The notes below the pieces were generated by a model that saw nothing but the letters and a program-made list of their open reading frames with translations, was not told the origin of the DNA and did no database searches. Of a stretch of DNA of 64,000 bases, positions 1-8,806 are shown piece after piece (the stretch's first letter is position 1; each line of letters opens with the position of its first letter). The position numbers and the translations under genes are program-made. This DNA comes from Micropruina sp. (GTDB lineage: Bacteria > Actinomycetota > Actinomycetes > Propionibacteriales > Propionibacteriaceae), in the NCBI GenBank assembly GCA_016711105.1, contig JADJTO010000002.1, positions 124,001 through 188,000 on the forward strand, written 5' to 3'.

Positions 1-126
1 ACGTCCGTCACCGGCATCCTGCCCCCTCTGTCCAGGTTCGCGGCGGCCAACAACCACAGCCTGAAGAAGCAATCCGTCCTGGAGAAGCTCTCCGCGTTCT
101 TCAATCGCTACATCGGTTTGGCCTAG
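1..126 (+). CDS. C-terminal end of an unidentified protein
   Basis: The window opens inside a plus-strand reading frame that runs 41 codons to a TAG at 124-126. The fragment is mildly basic near the middle (LKKQS) and ends FFNRYIGLA. It has no recognisable motif and is too short to assign. It is likely real because it reads openly from the first base and uses typical high-GC codons, but the gene body lies outside the window. Confidence 0.45.
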   Translation, partial: TSVTGILPPLSRFAAANNHSLKKQSVLEKLSAFFNRYIGLA

Positions 127-177
127 CTGCCAGTCATGTGACTGGTGGAGCAGTCACCGACTGCCTGGGGATGGTCC

Positions 178-1196
178 TCACTCCCCGGCGAAGCTGTCTG
201 ACGTGCACCGCCGGATCCGGTCCATGGTGGCCAGGGTGGCGATGGTGTCGGCCAACGGACGGTGGCGCGACTCGGTCTGGCCATGCCCGATGCAGTGGGC
301 GGCGTGGCTGGCTTGGTAATGCAGCCCCTGGTGTCCGATCGGCTCCTCGAGGAACGACAGCTCAGCTCCGCCGCGCAGGCTCAGGGTGAACCCGCCCGGT
401 TGATAGAAGGGCCCGTCTAGGGTCAACAGCCCGGCGCTGCCGCCGATCGAGGCGGTGGTCGGCACCGCTGCGGCCAACGTGGCCAGCAGGGTGGAGGTGA
501 CCCCGTCCGCTGAACGCAGCGCCATCGCGGTGCTGGCCATGACTCCACCGGCGTCCCGTTGGCCGACCGCCTCGACCTGATCGGGTTCGCCGGCCACCCA
601 GGTGCTGAACATCACCGGATAGGTTCCCAGGTCGAGCATGCAGCCGCCGGCCAGAGCCGGATCAAGAATCCGGTGGCCGGGGTCGAACCATTCACCGATC
701 TCGGCGGCGACCGTCCGCAACTCACCGAGGGCCCCGTCAGCGAGCAGTTGCCGAATCACGTCGAACTTGGGCAGGTGCAACGTCCACATCGCCTCGGCGC
801 AAAAGACCCCGGCTGCCCGGGCGGCCTCAGCCACCGTGGCAGCCTGGGTGGCGTTCAGCCCCAGCGGCTTCTCAACCAACACGTGCTTGCCGGCGGCGAT
901 CGCCAACAGGGCGTGCTCCAGGTGCGCCGGGTGCGGAGTGGCGACGTAAATGACGTCCACCGCCGGATCGGCCACCAGGGCTTCATAGCTGCCGTGAACC
1001 GTCGGGGAACCGCCGAGTTGCGCGGCGAAGCGGTCGGCAGCGGCACCCGTCCGTGAACCGATGGCCGCGACCCGTTGCTCGGTGAACCGGGCAAGCGCCG
1101 AACTGAACCGGCCGGCGATCCAGCCGGTGCCGAGGATCCCCAGCCGAGCGAGGGCGCCGGACCTTCGGGTCGAGGGGCGGGCAAGGTCCGGATCAC
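178..1196 (-). CDS. Gfo/Idh/MocA-family NAD(P)-dependent oxidoreductase, frameshifted near the start
   Basis: This is a sugar- or polyol-type dehydrogenase of the Gfo/Idh/MocA family. A Rossmann N-terminus is visible (GILGTGWIAG), followed by the family signature VEKPL about 90 residues in, then the C-terminal beta-sheet domain with DLGTYP. The Rossmann frame has no ATG, GTG or TTG in front of it. A GTG at 1194-1196 overlaps the stop of the upstream gene as GTGA, in the frame one base off. Adding one C to the short CC run at 1159-1160 joins the two frames into a natural 339-residue protein. The gene is second in a pair with another Gfo/Idh gene. The substrate cannot be inferred. Confidence 0.75.
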
Positions 1197-1819
1197 GTCA
1201 AACCCGCCAACTCAACCACCACGCCGCGGTTCAGCGACTCCTGGCAGGCGACGGCGATCCTGATCGCGGCCAACCCGTCGGCCACGCTGACGAAGCGGAC
1301 GATGTCGAAGTCGTGCACGCACATATCGGCGAAGATCCCGCCGGAGCGGGCGATGTTGGCGGCCGGCGGAGGGTTGTTGTCCAGCGTGGTGGCCCGAATG
1401 GTGTGGATCACGCCGAGTTCACCGGTGTGGACGGCCTGCTGCGCGCGGCGATAGCCCAGATCCCAGCGCCGCTGGAACCCGATCTGCACCCGGGCGTCGC
1501 GGTCCGCCTCCAGCCGGGCCAGCGTGGTGGCTTCGGCCAGGGTCATCGCCACCGGCTTCTCGCAGAAGGCGGGCAGGTCGCGTTCCATCGCTGCCCGGAG
1601 CAGGGCCGGGTGGGTGTCGGTGGAGCTGGCGATCACCACCCCGTCCAGCCCGGAGTCGAGCAGGGCGCCGGCATCGGCGGCAACCGTGGCGCCCAGCTCG
1701 CCGGCCAGGCCGGTGGCGGCCTCACGGTTCGCGTCCGTCAGCACCAGCTCTGCCCGCGCCGCCAGATTCCTGGCGTGCAGGGTGCCGATCCGTCCGACGC
1801 CGATGACTCCGATGCGCAT
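1193..1819 (-). CDS. Gfo/Idh/MocA-family oxidoreductase lacking its central domain
   Basis: The start is the ATG at 1817-1819, preceded by GAGAGG. The N-terminus is a clean inositol-dehydrogenase-like Rossmann fold (RIGVIGVGRIG) with the signature CEKPV near residue 95 and HDFDIVRF near residue 170. Family members are usually about 330 residues, but this one is 208. Directly after DFDIVRFV the sequence jumps to what looks like the family's extreme C-terminal helix (ADGLAAIRIAVACQESL). Roughly 120 residues of the beta-sheet domain therefore seem to be missing in frame. As it stands it is unlikely to be an active enzyme. It sits upstream of and overlaps the other Gfo/Idh gene by four bases. Confidence 0.7.
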   Translation of the reverse strand: MRIGVIGVGRIGTLHARNLAARAELVLTDANREAATGLAGELGATVAADAGALLDSGLDGVVIASSTDTHPALLRAAMERDLPAFCEKPVAMTLAEATTLARLEADRDARVQIGFQRRWDLGYRRAQQAVHTGELGVIHTIRATTLDNNPPPAANIARSGGIFADMCVHDFDIVRFVSVADGLAAIRIAVACQESLNRGVVVELAGLT

Positions 1820-1926
1820 GTCAGCCTCTCGCTTCAATTGTTCTGACATTAGCCCCTTTAGTCATCACCCGGGAGGGGCGGACCACAGAGTGATCCCCTC
1901 TGGACGGACCCCGTAGTTTGGTCGGC

Positions 1927-2943
1927 ATGGACCTGATCGAGTTGGCAGCCAGGATCGACGCACTGATCGCCGAGAATGAGTTCAGCGGAGTGATCCGCGT
2001 CGACCGCGCGGGTGAGGTGCTGCTGGAACGTTCCGTCGGCTGGGCGCACCGGGCGCATCGGGTGCCGATGACGAGCGACACCCGCCTGGCCATAGCCAGC
2101 GGCGCGAAGGGCTTCACCGCGTTGGTCGTTCACTCGTTGGCGGCTGAGGGGATCCTTCCCCTGTCGACCCCGGCTCGAACCTGGTTGGGGGCCGACCTGC
2201 CCGAAGTGGACGATCTGGTCACGGTGGAGCACCTGTTGGCTCACCGGTCGGGGATCGGTGACTATGTGGACGAGTCGGCCGGTGGCGACATCGCCGACTA
2301 CATCATGCCCGTGCCGGTGCACACCCTGGTGAACACCGAGGACTACCTCACGGTGCTCGGCGGCTTCCCCCAACAGTTCCCACCCGGGGAGCGGTTCGCC
2401 TACAACAACGGCGGGTTCGTCGTCCTGGCCCTGCTCGCGGAGCGGGCCGCCGGCATCCCGTTCCACGACCTGGTCGCCGCCCGGGTGTGCGCGCCGGCGG
2501 GCCTGGTCGACACCGCCTTCCTGCGCTCGGACGAGCTGCCCGAGCGCACGGCGTCGGGGTACCTCGAAGCCCGCGGCGACCGGAGCAACATCCTCCATTT
2601 GCCGGTTCGGGGCAGCGGCGGCATCTACACCACCGTCGACGACATCCACCGGCTGTGGCGTGCTCTGGTCGACGGGAAGGTTCTGGAGCCGACGGTGCTG
2701 GCGCAGGCGTGGCTGCCGCGCAGCGAGGACCCGGACGAAGGCATGCGGTACGGGCTCGGCTTCTGGCTGCACGCCACCGGCCCGGCCGTGGTTCTGGAGG
2801 GCTACGACGCCGGAGTCTCCTTCCGGAGCGTCCACGATCCCGCCTCCGACACCACCCACACCGTCATCTCCAACTGGTCCAACGGTGCCTGGCCGATTGC
2901 CCGCGCCCTCTACGAAACTCTCCTCGACTACTCCACCAGGTAG
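1927..2943 (+). CDS. Serine hydrolase of the beta-lactamase / penicillin-binding-protein-like family
   Basis: This is a 338-residue class-C beta-lactamase-like hydrolase (Beta-lactamase superfamily, often esterase or D-aminopeptidase-like). The SxxK nucleophile motif is SGAK near residue 59, followed by a lysine-to-glycine continuation (KGFTALVV). HRSG occurs near residue 106, and the YxN motif is YNNG near residue 159. No signal peptide is visible, so it is probably cytoplasmic. The ATG at 1927 is preferred over the in-frame TTG at 1918. Its 3' end overlaps the end of the convergent gene at 2928 by 16 bases. The substrate is unknown. Confidence 0.85.
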   Translation: MDLIELAARIDALIAENEFSGVIRVDRAGEVLLERSVGWAHRAHRVPMTSDTRLAIASGAKGFTALVVHSLAAEGILPLSTPARTWLGADLPEVDDLVTVEHLLAHRSGIGDYVDESAGGDIADYIMPVPVHTLVNTEDYLTVLGGFPQQFPPGERFAYNNGGFVVLALLAERAAGIPFHDLVAARVCAPAGLVDTAFLRSDELPERTASGYLEARGDRSNILHLPVRGSGGIYTTVDDIHRLWRALVDGKVLEPTVLAQAWLPRSEDPDEGMRYGLGFWLHATGPAVVLEGYDAGVSFRSVHDPASDTTHTVISNWSNGAWPIARALYETLLDYSTR

Positions 2944-4664
2944 TCGTAGCGGACTCCGCTGGGCGGCAGTTCGCCGCTCACCCGCGTCCGGTGGGCGGCC
3001 CAGACGTGCAGGCTTCCGTCCACCCAACGCGCGGCCTGGTAGGACCGTTGAACGATCAGACCACGGGCCGGCACCTCCTCCTCCGGGATCAACAGGGCGC
3101 CGTCCGGGCCGCCGCCGAGGAGGGCGGTGACGCTGCGCACCACCCGCCGTCCGCCGGTCAGCTCAAGCACCGAACCGCGGGCCAGGACGACCTGCGCCCC
3201 TTCGACCCGGACCGGTAACAGCGGGATCCAGTGCGGAGGGGGTGCCTGGGCCAGGTGATAGTCCGGGGCCAGATCGGGGTCGCCCAACTCGTCCGGTGGT
3301 CGGGCCGAGCTCAGCGCAAGCCCGGTCTGCAGTGGCGTCTCCAGGATCTGTTCCACCGCCCAGCCGAGGTTGGCCTGCTCGTCGCGGGCCAACAACACCT
3401 GCTCGACCACCGGTCCGACGATCGGCTGGGCCAGCCGCGGGGCGAGGTAGAGCAGGTTGCGGATCAACACGCCCTCGGGCTCGTCGGCACCGAAGGGCAT
3501 GGCGTGCTGGAACAGCCCCCATCGGCCCGAGCCGCCCAGCGCCGGGTCGCCGATCGGCCGGAGCAGCGTCCGGACGCCGAACGTGTCACTGACCACCAGG
3601 GAGTCCGACGTGACCAGGTGGCCGACCGGAAGGTCGAGGCCGATCACGAACCAGTCATTGCCGAAGCCGGACAGGGTCTCGATCATCAGCACCTGCGCCA
3701 GGTCGGTCTCGGCCGGTTGCAGAGCGGCCAGGTTGAGCCGTCCGTCCTCGAACTCCCAGAATCGGCGGGCCGGCAACCCGGGCGCGGTCACGGGGGCCGG
3801 CATCACCGTCCTGGTGACCGGCTCCCCCGCTTCGGCGGCCGTGGTGCCCAGGTTCACCTCGCCGTTGACGTCGAACTCGTACCAGTCGAGGTTGTCGCTG
3901 TCGTAGCGATGGGCGGTCAGCGTCGTCTCGCCGAACGGGTCCGCGGACCGTCGGGCGGCCAGCGAGGCGGTGTGCTCGAAGCGGGTGGGTTGCCAACTGG
4001 TCGCCGCCGGATCGGCATCGGCGAAGAGCCCGGCGACCAAGCGCAGCCAATCGGCGCAACTGGCGCGTAACTCGGCCAGGTCACCCTGCGCGACCGCGAC
4101 CCCCAGACGCGGCACGGCGCGTGCGATCAGTTCACCGCGCAGGCGCCACCCGTCCAGACTCCTGCCGGCGTGCAGCCGGGCGTAGCCGGCGGTGGCTGGG
4201 TCGAGGGCAGCGATGACTTCCGGCTCCAAATCCAGCACCGCGAAGGCCCGCACCACGGCCGGGCCGTAGTCGCGCGACGTGCTCTGCGCGGCCAGAATCC
4301 GGAGGAACAGCCGGCCGGTGTCAACACCCAGCCGCAGACCGTCCGCGGAGTCCGCCGCTGTGGGCAGCGGTGAGCCCGCGCGTTCGATCAGGGTCTCCAG
4401 CGGGGCGGCCATCGCGTCGAAGCGGGGAGCTTGCAGTGCGGTGTCCGGCGGGATCGGGCCGGCCACGAAACGCGTCGGGGCGGCGGCGACCCCTCGCCAG
4501 CGGGCCACGACCGGCGTCCCGCCGTCCTGGCCGGCGAACTCGCCGAGTTGCCACTGCCGGGTCAGCAGCCACAGCGGATCGTGCAAGGGTGCCGTCACCC
4601 CGACCGTCACATCGGGGCGCAGCGGATCGGGTTCAAGGCGCGAGAACGTCGTGATCGAGGCCAT
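2928..4664 (-). CDS. Uncharacterised 578-residue protein, last gene of the large mystery operon
   Basis: I do not know the function of this protein. It is soluble-looking, with no signal peptide or membrane segment. The N-terminus carries the phrase WLLTRQWQLGEFAGQDGG near residues 32-50, which I recall as a conserved opening in large uncharacterised bacterial proteins that occur in clusters. The ATG start follows a gap of one base after the preceding gene's stop, so it is probably translated with it. The C-terminus is rich in short beta-like segments. It is the final member of a six-gene run from 18046 down to 2928. Confidence 0.8.
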   Translation of the reverse strand: MASITTFSRLEPDPLRPDVTVGVTAPLHDPLWLLTRQWQLGEFAGQDGGTPVVARWRGVAAAPTRFVAGPIPPDTALQAPRFDAMAAPLETLIERAGSPLPTAADSADGLRLGVDTGRLFLRILAAQSTSRDYGPAVVRAFAVLDLEPEVIAALDPATAGYARLHAGRSLDGWRLRGELIARAVPRLGVAVAQGDLAELRASCADWLRLVAGLFADADPAATSWQPTRFEHTASLAARRSADPFGETTLTAHRYDSDNLDWYEFDVNGEVNLGTTAAEAGEPVTRTVMPAPVTAPGLPARRFWEFEDGRLNLAALQPAETDLAQVLMIETLSGFGNDWFVIGLDLPVGHLVTSDSLVVSDTFGVRTLLRPIGDPALGGSGRWGLFQHAMPFGADEPEGVLIRNLLYLAPRLAQPIVGPVVEQVLLARDEQANLGWAVEQILETPLQTGLALSSARPPDELGDPDLAPDYHLAQAPPPHWIPLLPVRVEGAQVVLARGSVLELTGGRRVVRSVTALLGGGPDGALLIPEEEVPARGLIVQRSYQAARWVDGSLHVWAAHRTRVSGELPPSGVRYDYLVE

Positions 4665-4665
4665 C

Positions 4666-5385
4666 TCAACCTCCCGGCTTCGGGGTCAGCGCGTTGGGAT
4701 TGGTCGACACCGCGTCCGCTTCGGCGTTGAAGGCCAGGACGGTCGCGGGCAGGTATTGCCGGACGGCCCCCAGCGCGGTCGGCGGGACGGCTCGGACGTG
4801 GGCCAGTTCCAGGGTCTCGATCAGCACCTGATTCAGAGTGCCGACGGTCCAGGGTTCGCCCAGCCGGGGCGGCACCGCGAGCAGGATGGCTTGCGGCGCC
4901 ATCGCGTCCGGCGGGTCGTAGCGGAACGCCAAGCCGGTGGTCTGGGTTGTTGAAGGGATGACCTCAGCCCACTCGTCGATCAAGAGCCCCGCCAACGGGC
5001 GTCCTGGGGCCAGGAGCTCGCTCTGGGAAAGCACCAGGGACACCGCGCCGTCCACATAGCTGCTTGCCGGGAGCGCATTCCAGGTGGCTCCGGGCCGGTG
5101 CGGCAGCTGCGCGACGGCCAGGTCGAACCTCGGCCCGCCGAGCGCTTCGACCTCACGCAGCGCGATCCCGACGCGTTGCAGCGGCTCCCGGACGCGTTCC
5201 ATCCGGGTCAGCCAGACCTCGACGGTGAGCGGGTCGCCGCCCAAGCCCGGGTCGTCGAGGGAGGCGACCAGCTCGTCCGCGGTGCTGGGGACGAACCGCG
5301 GCAGGGCCGTGCAGCCGGGGCCGATCAGGGTGTGCAGCCGGCGCAGCGTCCGCTCAGTTTCGCCCGCGGCACCAGGGAGCGCCAC
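4666..5385 (-). CDS. Uncharacterised 239-residue protein, possibly the C-terminal part of the preceding giant protein
   Basis: The function is unknown. The reading frame starts with GTG at 5383-5385 and overlaps the end of the 1150-residue gene by 32 bases. Its core (LLIDEWAEVIPS, then a PPDAMAPQAILLAVPP stretch) looks like a conserved domain. I recall this domain as a continuation of proteins like the 1150-residue neighbour, so it could be its C-terminal domain split off by a +1 shift near 5385, or a genuinely separate overlapping gene. It contains no membrane segments. It is confidently coding, but the gene boundary with its neighbour is uncertain. Confidence 0.65.
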   Translation of the reverse strand: MALPGAAGETERTLRRLHTLIGPGCTALPRFVPSTADELVASLDDPGLGGDPLTVEVWLTRMERVREPLQRVGIALREVEALGGPRFDLAVAQLPHRPGATWNALPASSYVDGAVSLVLSQSELLAPGRPLAGLLIDEWAEVIPSTTQTTGLAFRYDPPDAMAPQAILLAVPPRLGEPWTVGTLNQVLIETLELAHVRAVPPTALGAVRQYLPATVLAFNAEADAVSTNPNALTPKPGG

Positions 5386-8300
5386 CGGTCACGGCGTCCG
5401 CCTCGGCCAACCTGCCCAGCAGTTGAGCCGCCACGCGGGCCGCCGCACCAGTCCAGGTCGACACCGATTGCTCCGTGGGGAGCCCCGCTTCGCCCACGCC
5501 GAACGACCAGGACGCCGCGACCGCCGACCGGAGCTGCTCCAGTGATGGGGCTTCCATCGTCAGAACTGTGTTGAGCCCGGCGACCACCCGCTCCAACGCG
5601 GCGCGGGCACCGCTCAGCCGGCGCTCCAGCTCGGCCCCGTCCAGACCCGGGAGGGGATCGGCGTGCGGGACCTGCAACGAGGTGCCGTCCAGAGGCTTGG
5701 CGGAGGCGATCAAGGCCGAGAGGGAGCGTCCGACCTCCAGCAGATCGAGCAGCCCGGAGTCGGAGGCGAGCACCGGGCGGGCCAGGTCTGCCCCGGCGAC
5801 CAGGGCGGCCCGGGCGGCCAGTTCTGCCAACCCCGCCTCCCCCGCCCCGGCGATCCGGACGGCATCACTCGCCGACAGCCGCAGCTCTGGCAAAGCCACC
5901 GGCGTACCGGACGCGCCGTCGCGCAGGGTGAGGCTGAGCCCGGTGGCCGTGGGCAGCATCCGCCCTAGCCAGGCATCGAGTCCGGGCTCGGCGGCGGCCA
6001 GGGGCGAGTCGGCCGGGCCGGCCCAGCCGGGCGCGGTCGGCGCGTCCGGGTCGAGCAGGAGGGCCACCCGGTGCGTGACGCCGATCCCGCTGCGCGGGGT
6101 GTGCACGAAGTCGAGCTCGGGGGGCGGCGCGAGCCCGCGATCGATGTCGGCCACGCTGCTGACCGCCCGGGTGAGGTCGCCGCGGGCGAACTGGTGCACC
6201 TGCTCGGCCTGCAGCGCGTCCGCCGCCGCATCGACAGCAGCGTTCAGCCGGCGCAGCACCGCGATCGCGCGCTTGCGGTCCCTGGCGCTTGGGTTCGAGC
6301 CGAGCAGGTGGTCGAGGGCGTGGTCTTCGCTATCGGCCCACAGTTGGTGCAGCTTGAGCCCATCGAGACGCCGCGCAGCGATCGGCAGGTCCTCCTGCCC
6401 GGGCAGCGGTGCCACCTCGCGGGCGTTGTCGACGGCCGCGTCCAACTCTCGCTCGTGCAGGTCCCGCTCAACCAGGTAGCCGAGCACGGCGCCGAGGCTC
6501 CGCCCCGCCCTGACCCCGTCGAAGATGGTGCGGGCCAGCCGGACCCGCTCGGAGGTGAGCGTGATCGCGAACGGATCCTGCTTGCCACCACCGTTGGCCA
6601 AGTGCGCGTTGCGCATCAGCGCGGCGACCTGAGCCTGATGGATCGAGGGCGCGTGCAGGAACCCCACGTCCTGGGCCGGGGCCAAGAGCGGCCCGGGCTC
6701 ACCTGGCACCGCGCCGAGCTGGGCGCTGGTGGCCGGCGCCAGCTGCTCGACCCAGCCGTAGCCGCCGACGAGCAGACCCGCCGGTTGAGTGGCCCGCAGC
6801 TCGGCGAGGCGACGCGAGGCCAGCGACGTCACCCAGGCATCCAAGCGGTGTCCGGCGGCGTCGACGGTGCCCATCAGGTGCCGTTCCAGAGCCGCAACGG
6901 CCGCCCCGGACAGCACGCCGAGCGCGGCGGTGAAGCCGGCCAAGCCGGCGGTGGCCGGGTCGGTGCCGGCGGCGATCCGCTCGGCGACCGTGTCCCCTTC
7001 GGGGAGCCGGGTGGCCCGCTGCGCCGCCCAACCGGGCGCCGAGTCACCGAAGCCGTAGAACTCCTCGTCCGCCGCCGAGCCGCCGAGCAGCCGGGCCGCG
7101 GCCGTGGCGTGCTCGCGGAGCAGACCGTGCCGGGCGAGCGCCGTCAGCAGGGACCCGGCCGCCGCGTCGGTGTCGCGGGCCAGCGCGTCCAGATCAGCGG
7201 TCAGCAGGGCCGTGAGCTGCTCGGCCTCGGTGTCGCCGATCAGCGGCAGCGTGACCGGGTGGCTCTGCGGTTCATGGACGGCCAGCGCCGCGCTGATCAG
7301 GCCGACACCCGCCGCGGCGGCGATCGGCAGCGCCCGGTCGCGGGCCGCGTCCCAGAAACCGGCATCGCCGAGGCGACGGCCAAGGAACCGCTCGGCGTTG
7401 TCGGCGAACCGTGACCCGAACTGGCGGCGGAGGCGCAGATCGTCGGAGCGGCCCTCCAGGCGGAGCACGTCGACCAGGTCCGCGGCCACGTCACCTCGTC
7501 CGACCCGGGGTGCTCGCCCGATCACCGGACGCCAGGCGTCCTCCAGCAGCCCCACGAGGATCCGCCTCAGCCTGTTTTCTCGGGCGTCTCCGGCGAACCG
7601 TCCGAGCGAGGTCACCGGGAGCAGCCCGTAGGGCTGACGACCCACCCGCAGCGCCGGCAGCGGGCCGCCGGGTCGGACGAACTGCCGGGCGTGGTCGCGG
7701 GCCCAGTCACTGTCGGCCAGCGCGACCCCGGCGAACTGGGCCAACCAGTAGCCCCAGGTGGAGGGCCACAGCACCGTGCTGATCGCCTCGGCGAGCGAGG
7801 CGTCTTCAGCCGCCGAACCAGGCAAGGCGCCGAACAACCCGTCATTGCGCACCCCGAGAGCGCGGACGGCGACGCCGCCGGCAGCTTGAGGGGCCAGCGG
7901 CGGCGGACCGTCGACCCAGGCTCCGGGTCGGCGCTGGACCACCCAGAGGCACGGCCCTCGGCGTTGTTGGTCGACGTTTCCGGGCTCCAGGAAGGCCAAA
8001 CCCTCGGTGTAGCGCTGCGCGTCCAGCAGCTCGCTCAGCTCTGCCGCGCCCTGGTCGGCCTGGCCGTGGCGGACCCCAGTGACCAGGAGCAGGTCGACCG
8101 GGCCGGAGATCGGCAGCCGCAGGGCCATCCCGAGCTCCTCGGCCGCCTCGAAGTCGACCAGCCAGTTCATTCCCTGATCGATCGCCGCGACTTCGTCGTC
8201 CTCGGCCGCGACCAGGGGCGAGGCGAGGTCAGGGCCGACCGCCGGGGCGATGGTGATCGGGTTGCCGGTGGCGACGGCCGCGATGGCACCATCGGAGTAC

Positions 8301-8806
8301 GCGGTCGCCGTCCAGCGGTCGGGCAGCAGCCGGGCCAGCGGGGTGCGCCGGTCCTCGGTGAGGTCGAAAGGTGGGGGCACGGGCTCGGTCGCCAGGGCGT
8401 CCGTGTCGCCAACCTGGACGTTGGGCCGGTCTGCCGGATTGGTCGGTCGGGTGACCCGCGCGATCCAGGCAGCACGTCCCGGGTCGAACCGCTCGGCCAG
8501 CGCCGCCCAGGCCCGTTGCTGCCGCGCTTTGTTGGCCCCCGTCCGCCACTGCGCTCGCCAGAACTCCTGCCCGGCCGCCGCCTCCACCGCGGAGAGCCGC
8601 GGGTCGTGGGCGTCCACGTGCACCTGGTCGGGATAGATCCGCACCCGGAGTTCGCCGGTGCCGTCGGACGCGGTGGCGTACCGCGTCTCCAGCCGGACGG
8701 GCAGCAGCGCCACCGGATGGGTGGACGGCGCGGCCACCCCGGCCAGCCGCGGATCGTCGGCAAGCGCGTCCGCAGTGAGTGGACCCAGGTTCAGCGGCTC
8801 GGTCAT
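5354..8806 (-). CDS. Uncharacterised giant protein (1150 residues) of the mystery operon
   Basis: The function is unknown. The start is the ATG at 8804-8806, which overlaps the stop of the gene before it (ATGA-type, four bases). Near residue 30 it has ALLPVRLETRYA, followed by a segment ending RIYPDQVHVDAHDP. I recall these as hallmarks of a large uncharacterised family found in scattered bacteria. The middle (QPYGLLPVTSL near residue 395) is also family-like, and the rest is alpha-helical and alanine-rich. No signal peptide, transmembrane helices or catalytic motif are evident. The last few residues (PWCRGRN) look like the product of a frame change, which would fit fusion to the 239-residue neighbour. 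Confidence 0.8.
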   Translation of the reverse strand: MTEPLNLGPLTADALADDPRLAGVAAPSTHPVALLPVRLETRYATASDGTGELRVRIYPDQVHVDAHDPRLSAVEAAAGQEFWRAQWRTGANKARQQRAWAALAERFDPGRAAWIARVTRPTNPADRPNVQVGDTDALATEPVPPPFDLTEDRRTPLARLLPDRWTATAYSDGAIAAVATGNPITIAPAVGPDLASPLVAAEDDEVAAIDQGMNWLVDFEAAEELGMALRLPISGPVDLLLVTGVRHGQADQGAAELSELLDAQRYTEGLAFLEPGNVDQQRRGPCLWVVQRRPGAWVDGPPPLAPQAAGGVAVRALGVRNDGLFGALPGSAAEDASLAEAISTVLWPSTWGYWLAQFAGVALADSDWARDHARQFVRPGGPLPALRVGRQPYGLLPVTSLGRFAGDARENRLRRILVGLLEDAWRPVIGRAPRVGRGDVAADLVDVLRLEGRSDDLRLRRQFGSRFADNAERFLGRRLGDAGFWDAARDRALPIAAAAGVGLISAALAVHEPQSHPVTLPLIGDTEAEQLTALLTADLDALARDTDAAAGSLLTALARHGLLREHATAAARLLGGSAADEEFYGFGDSAPGWAAQRATRLPEGDTVAERIAAGTDPATAGLAGFTAALGVLSGAAVAALERHLMGTVDAAGHRLDAWVTSLASRRLAELRATQPAGLLVGGYGWVEQLAPATSAQLGAVPGEPGPLLAPAQDVGFLHAPSIHQAQVAALMRNAHLANGGGKQDPFAITLTSERVRLARTIFDGVRAGRSLGAVLGYLVERDLHERELDAAVDNAREVAPLPGQEDLPIAARRLDGLKLHQLWADSEDHALDHLLGSNPSARDRKRAIAVLRRLNAAVDAAADALQAEQVHQFARGDLTRAVSSVADIDRGLAPPPELDFVHTPRSGIGVTHRVALLLDPDAPTAPGWAGPADSPLAAAEPGLDAWLGRMLPTATGLSLTLRDGASGTPVALPELRLSASDAVRIAGAGEAGLAELAARAALVAGADLARPVLASDSGLLDLLEVGRSLSALIASAKPLDGTSLQVPHADPLPGLDGAELERRLSGARAALERVVAGLNTVLTMEAPSLEQLRSAVAASWSFGVGEAGLPTEQSVSTWTGAAARVAAQLLGRLAEADAVTGGAPWCRGRN

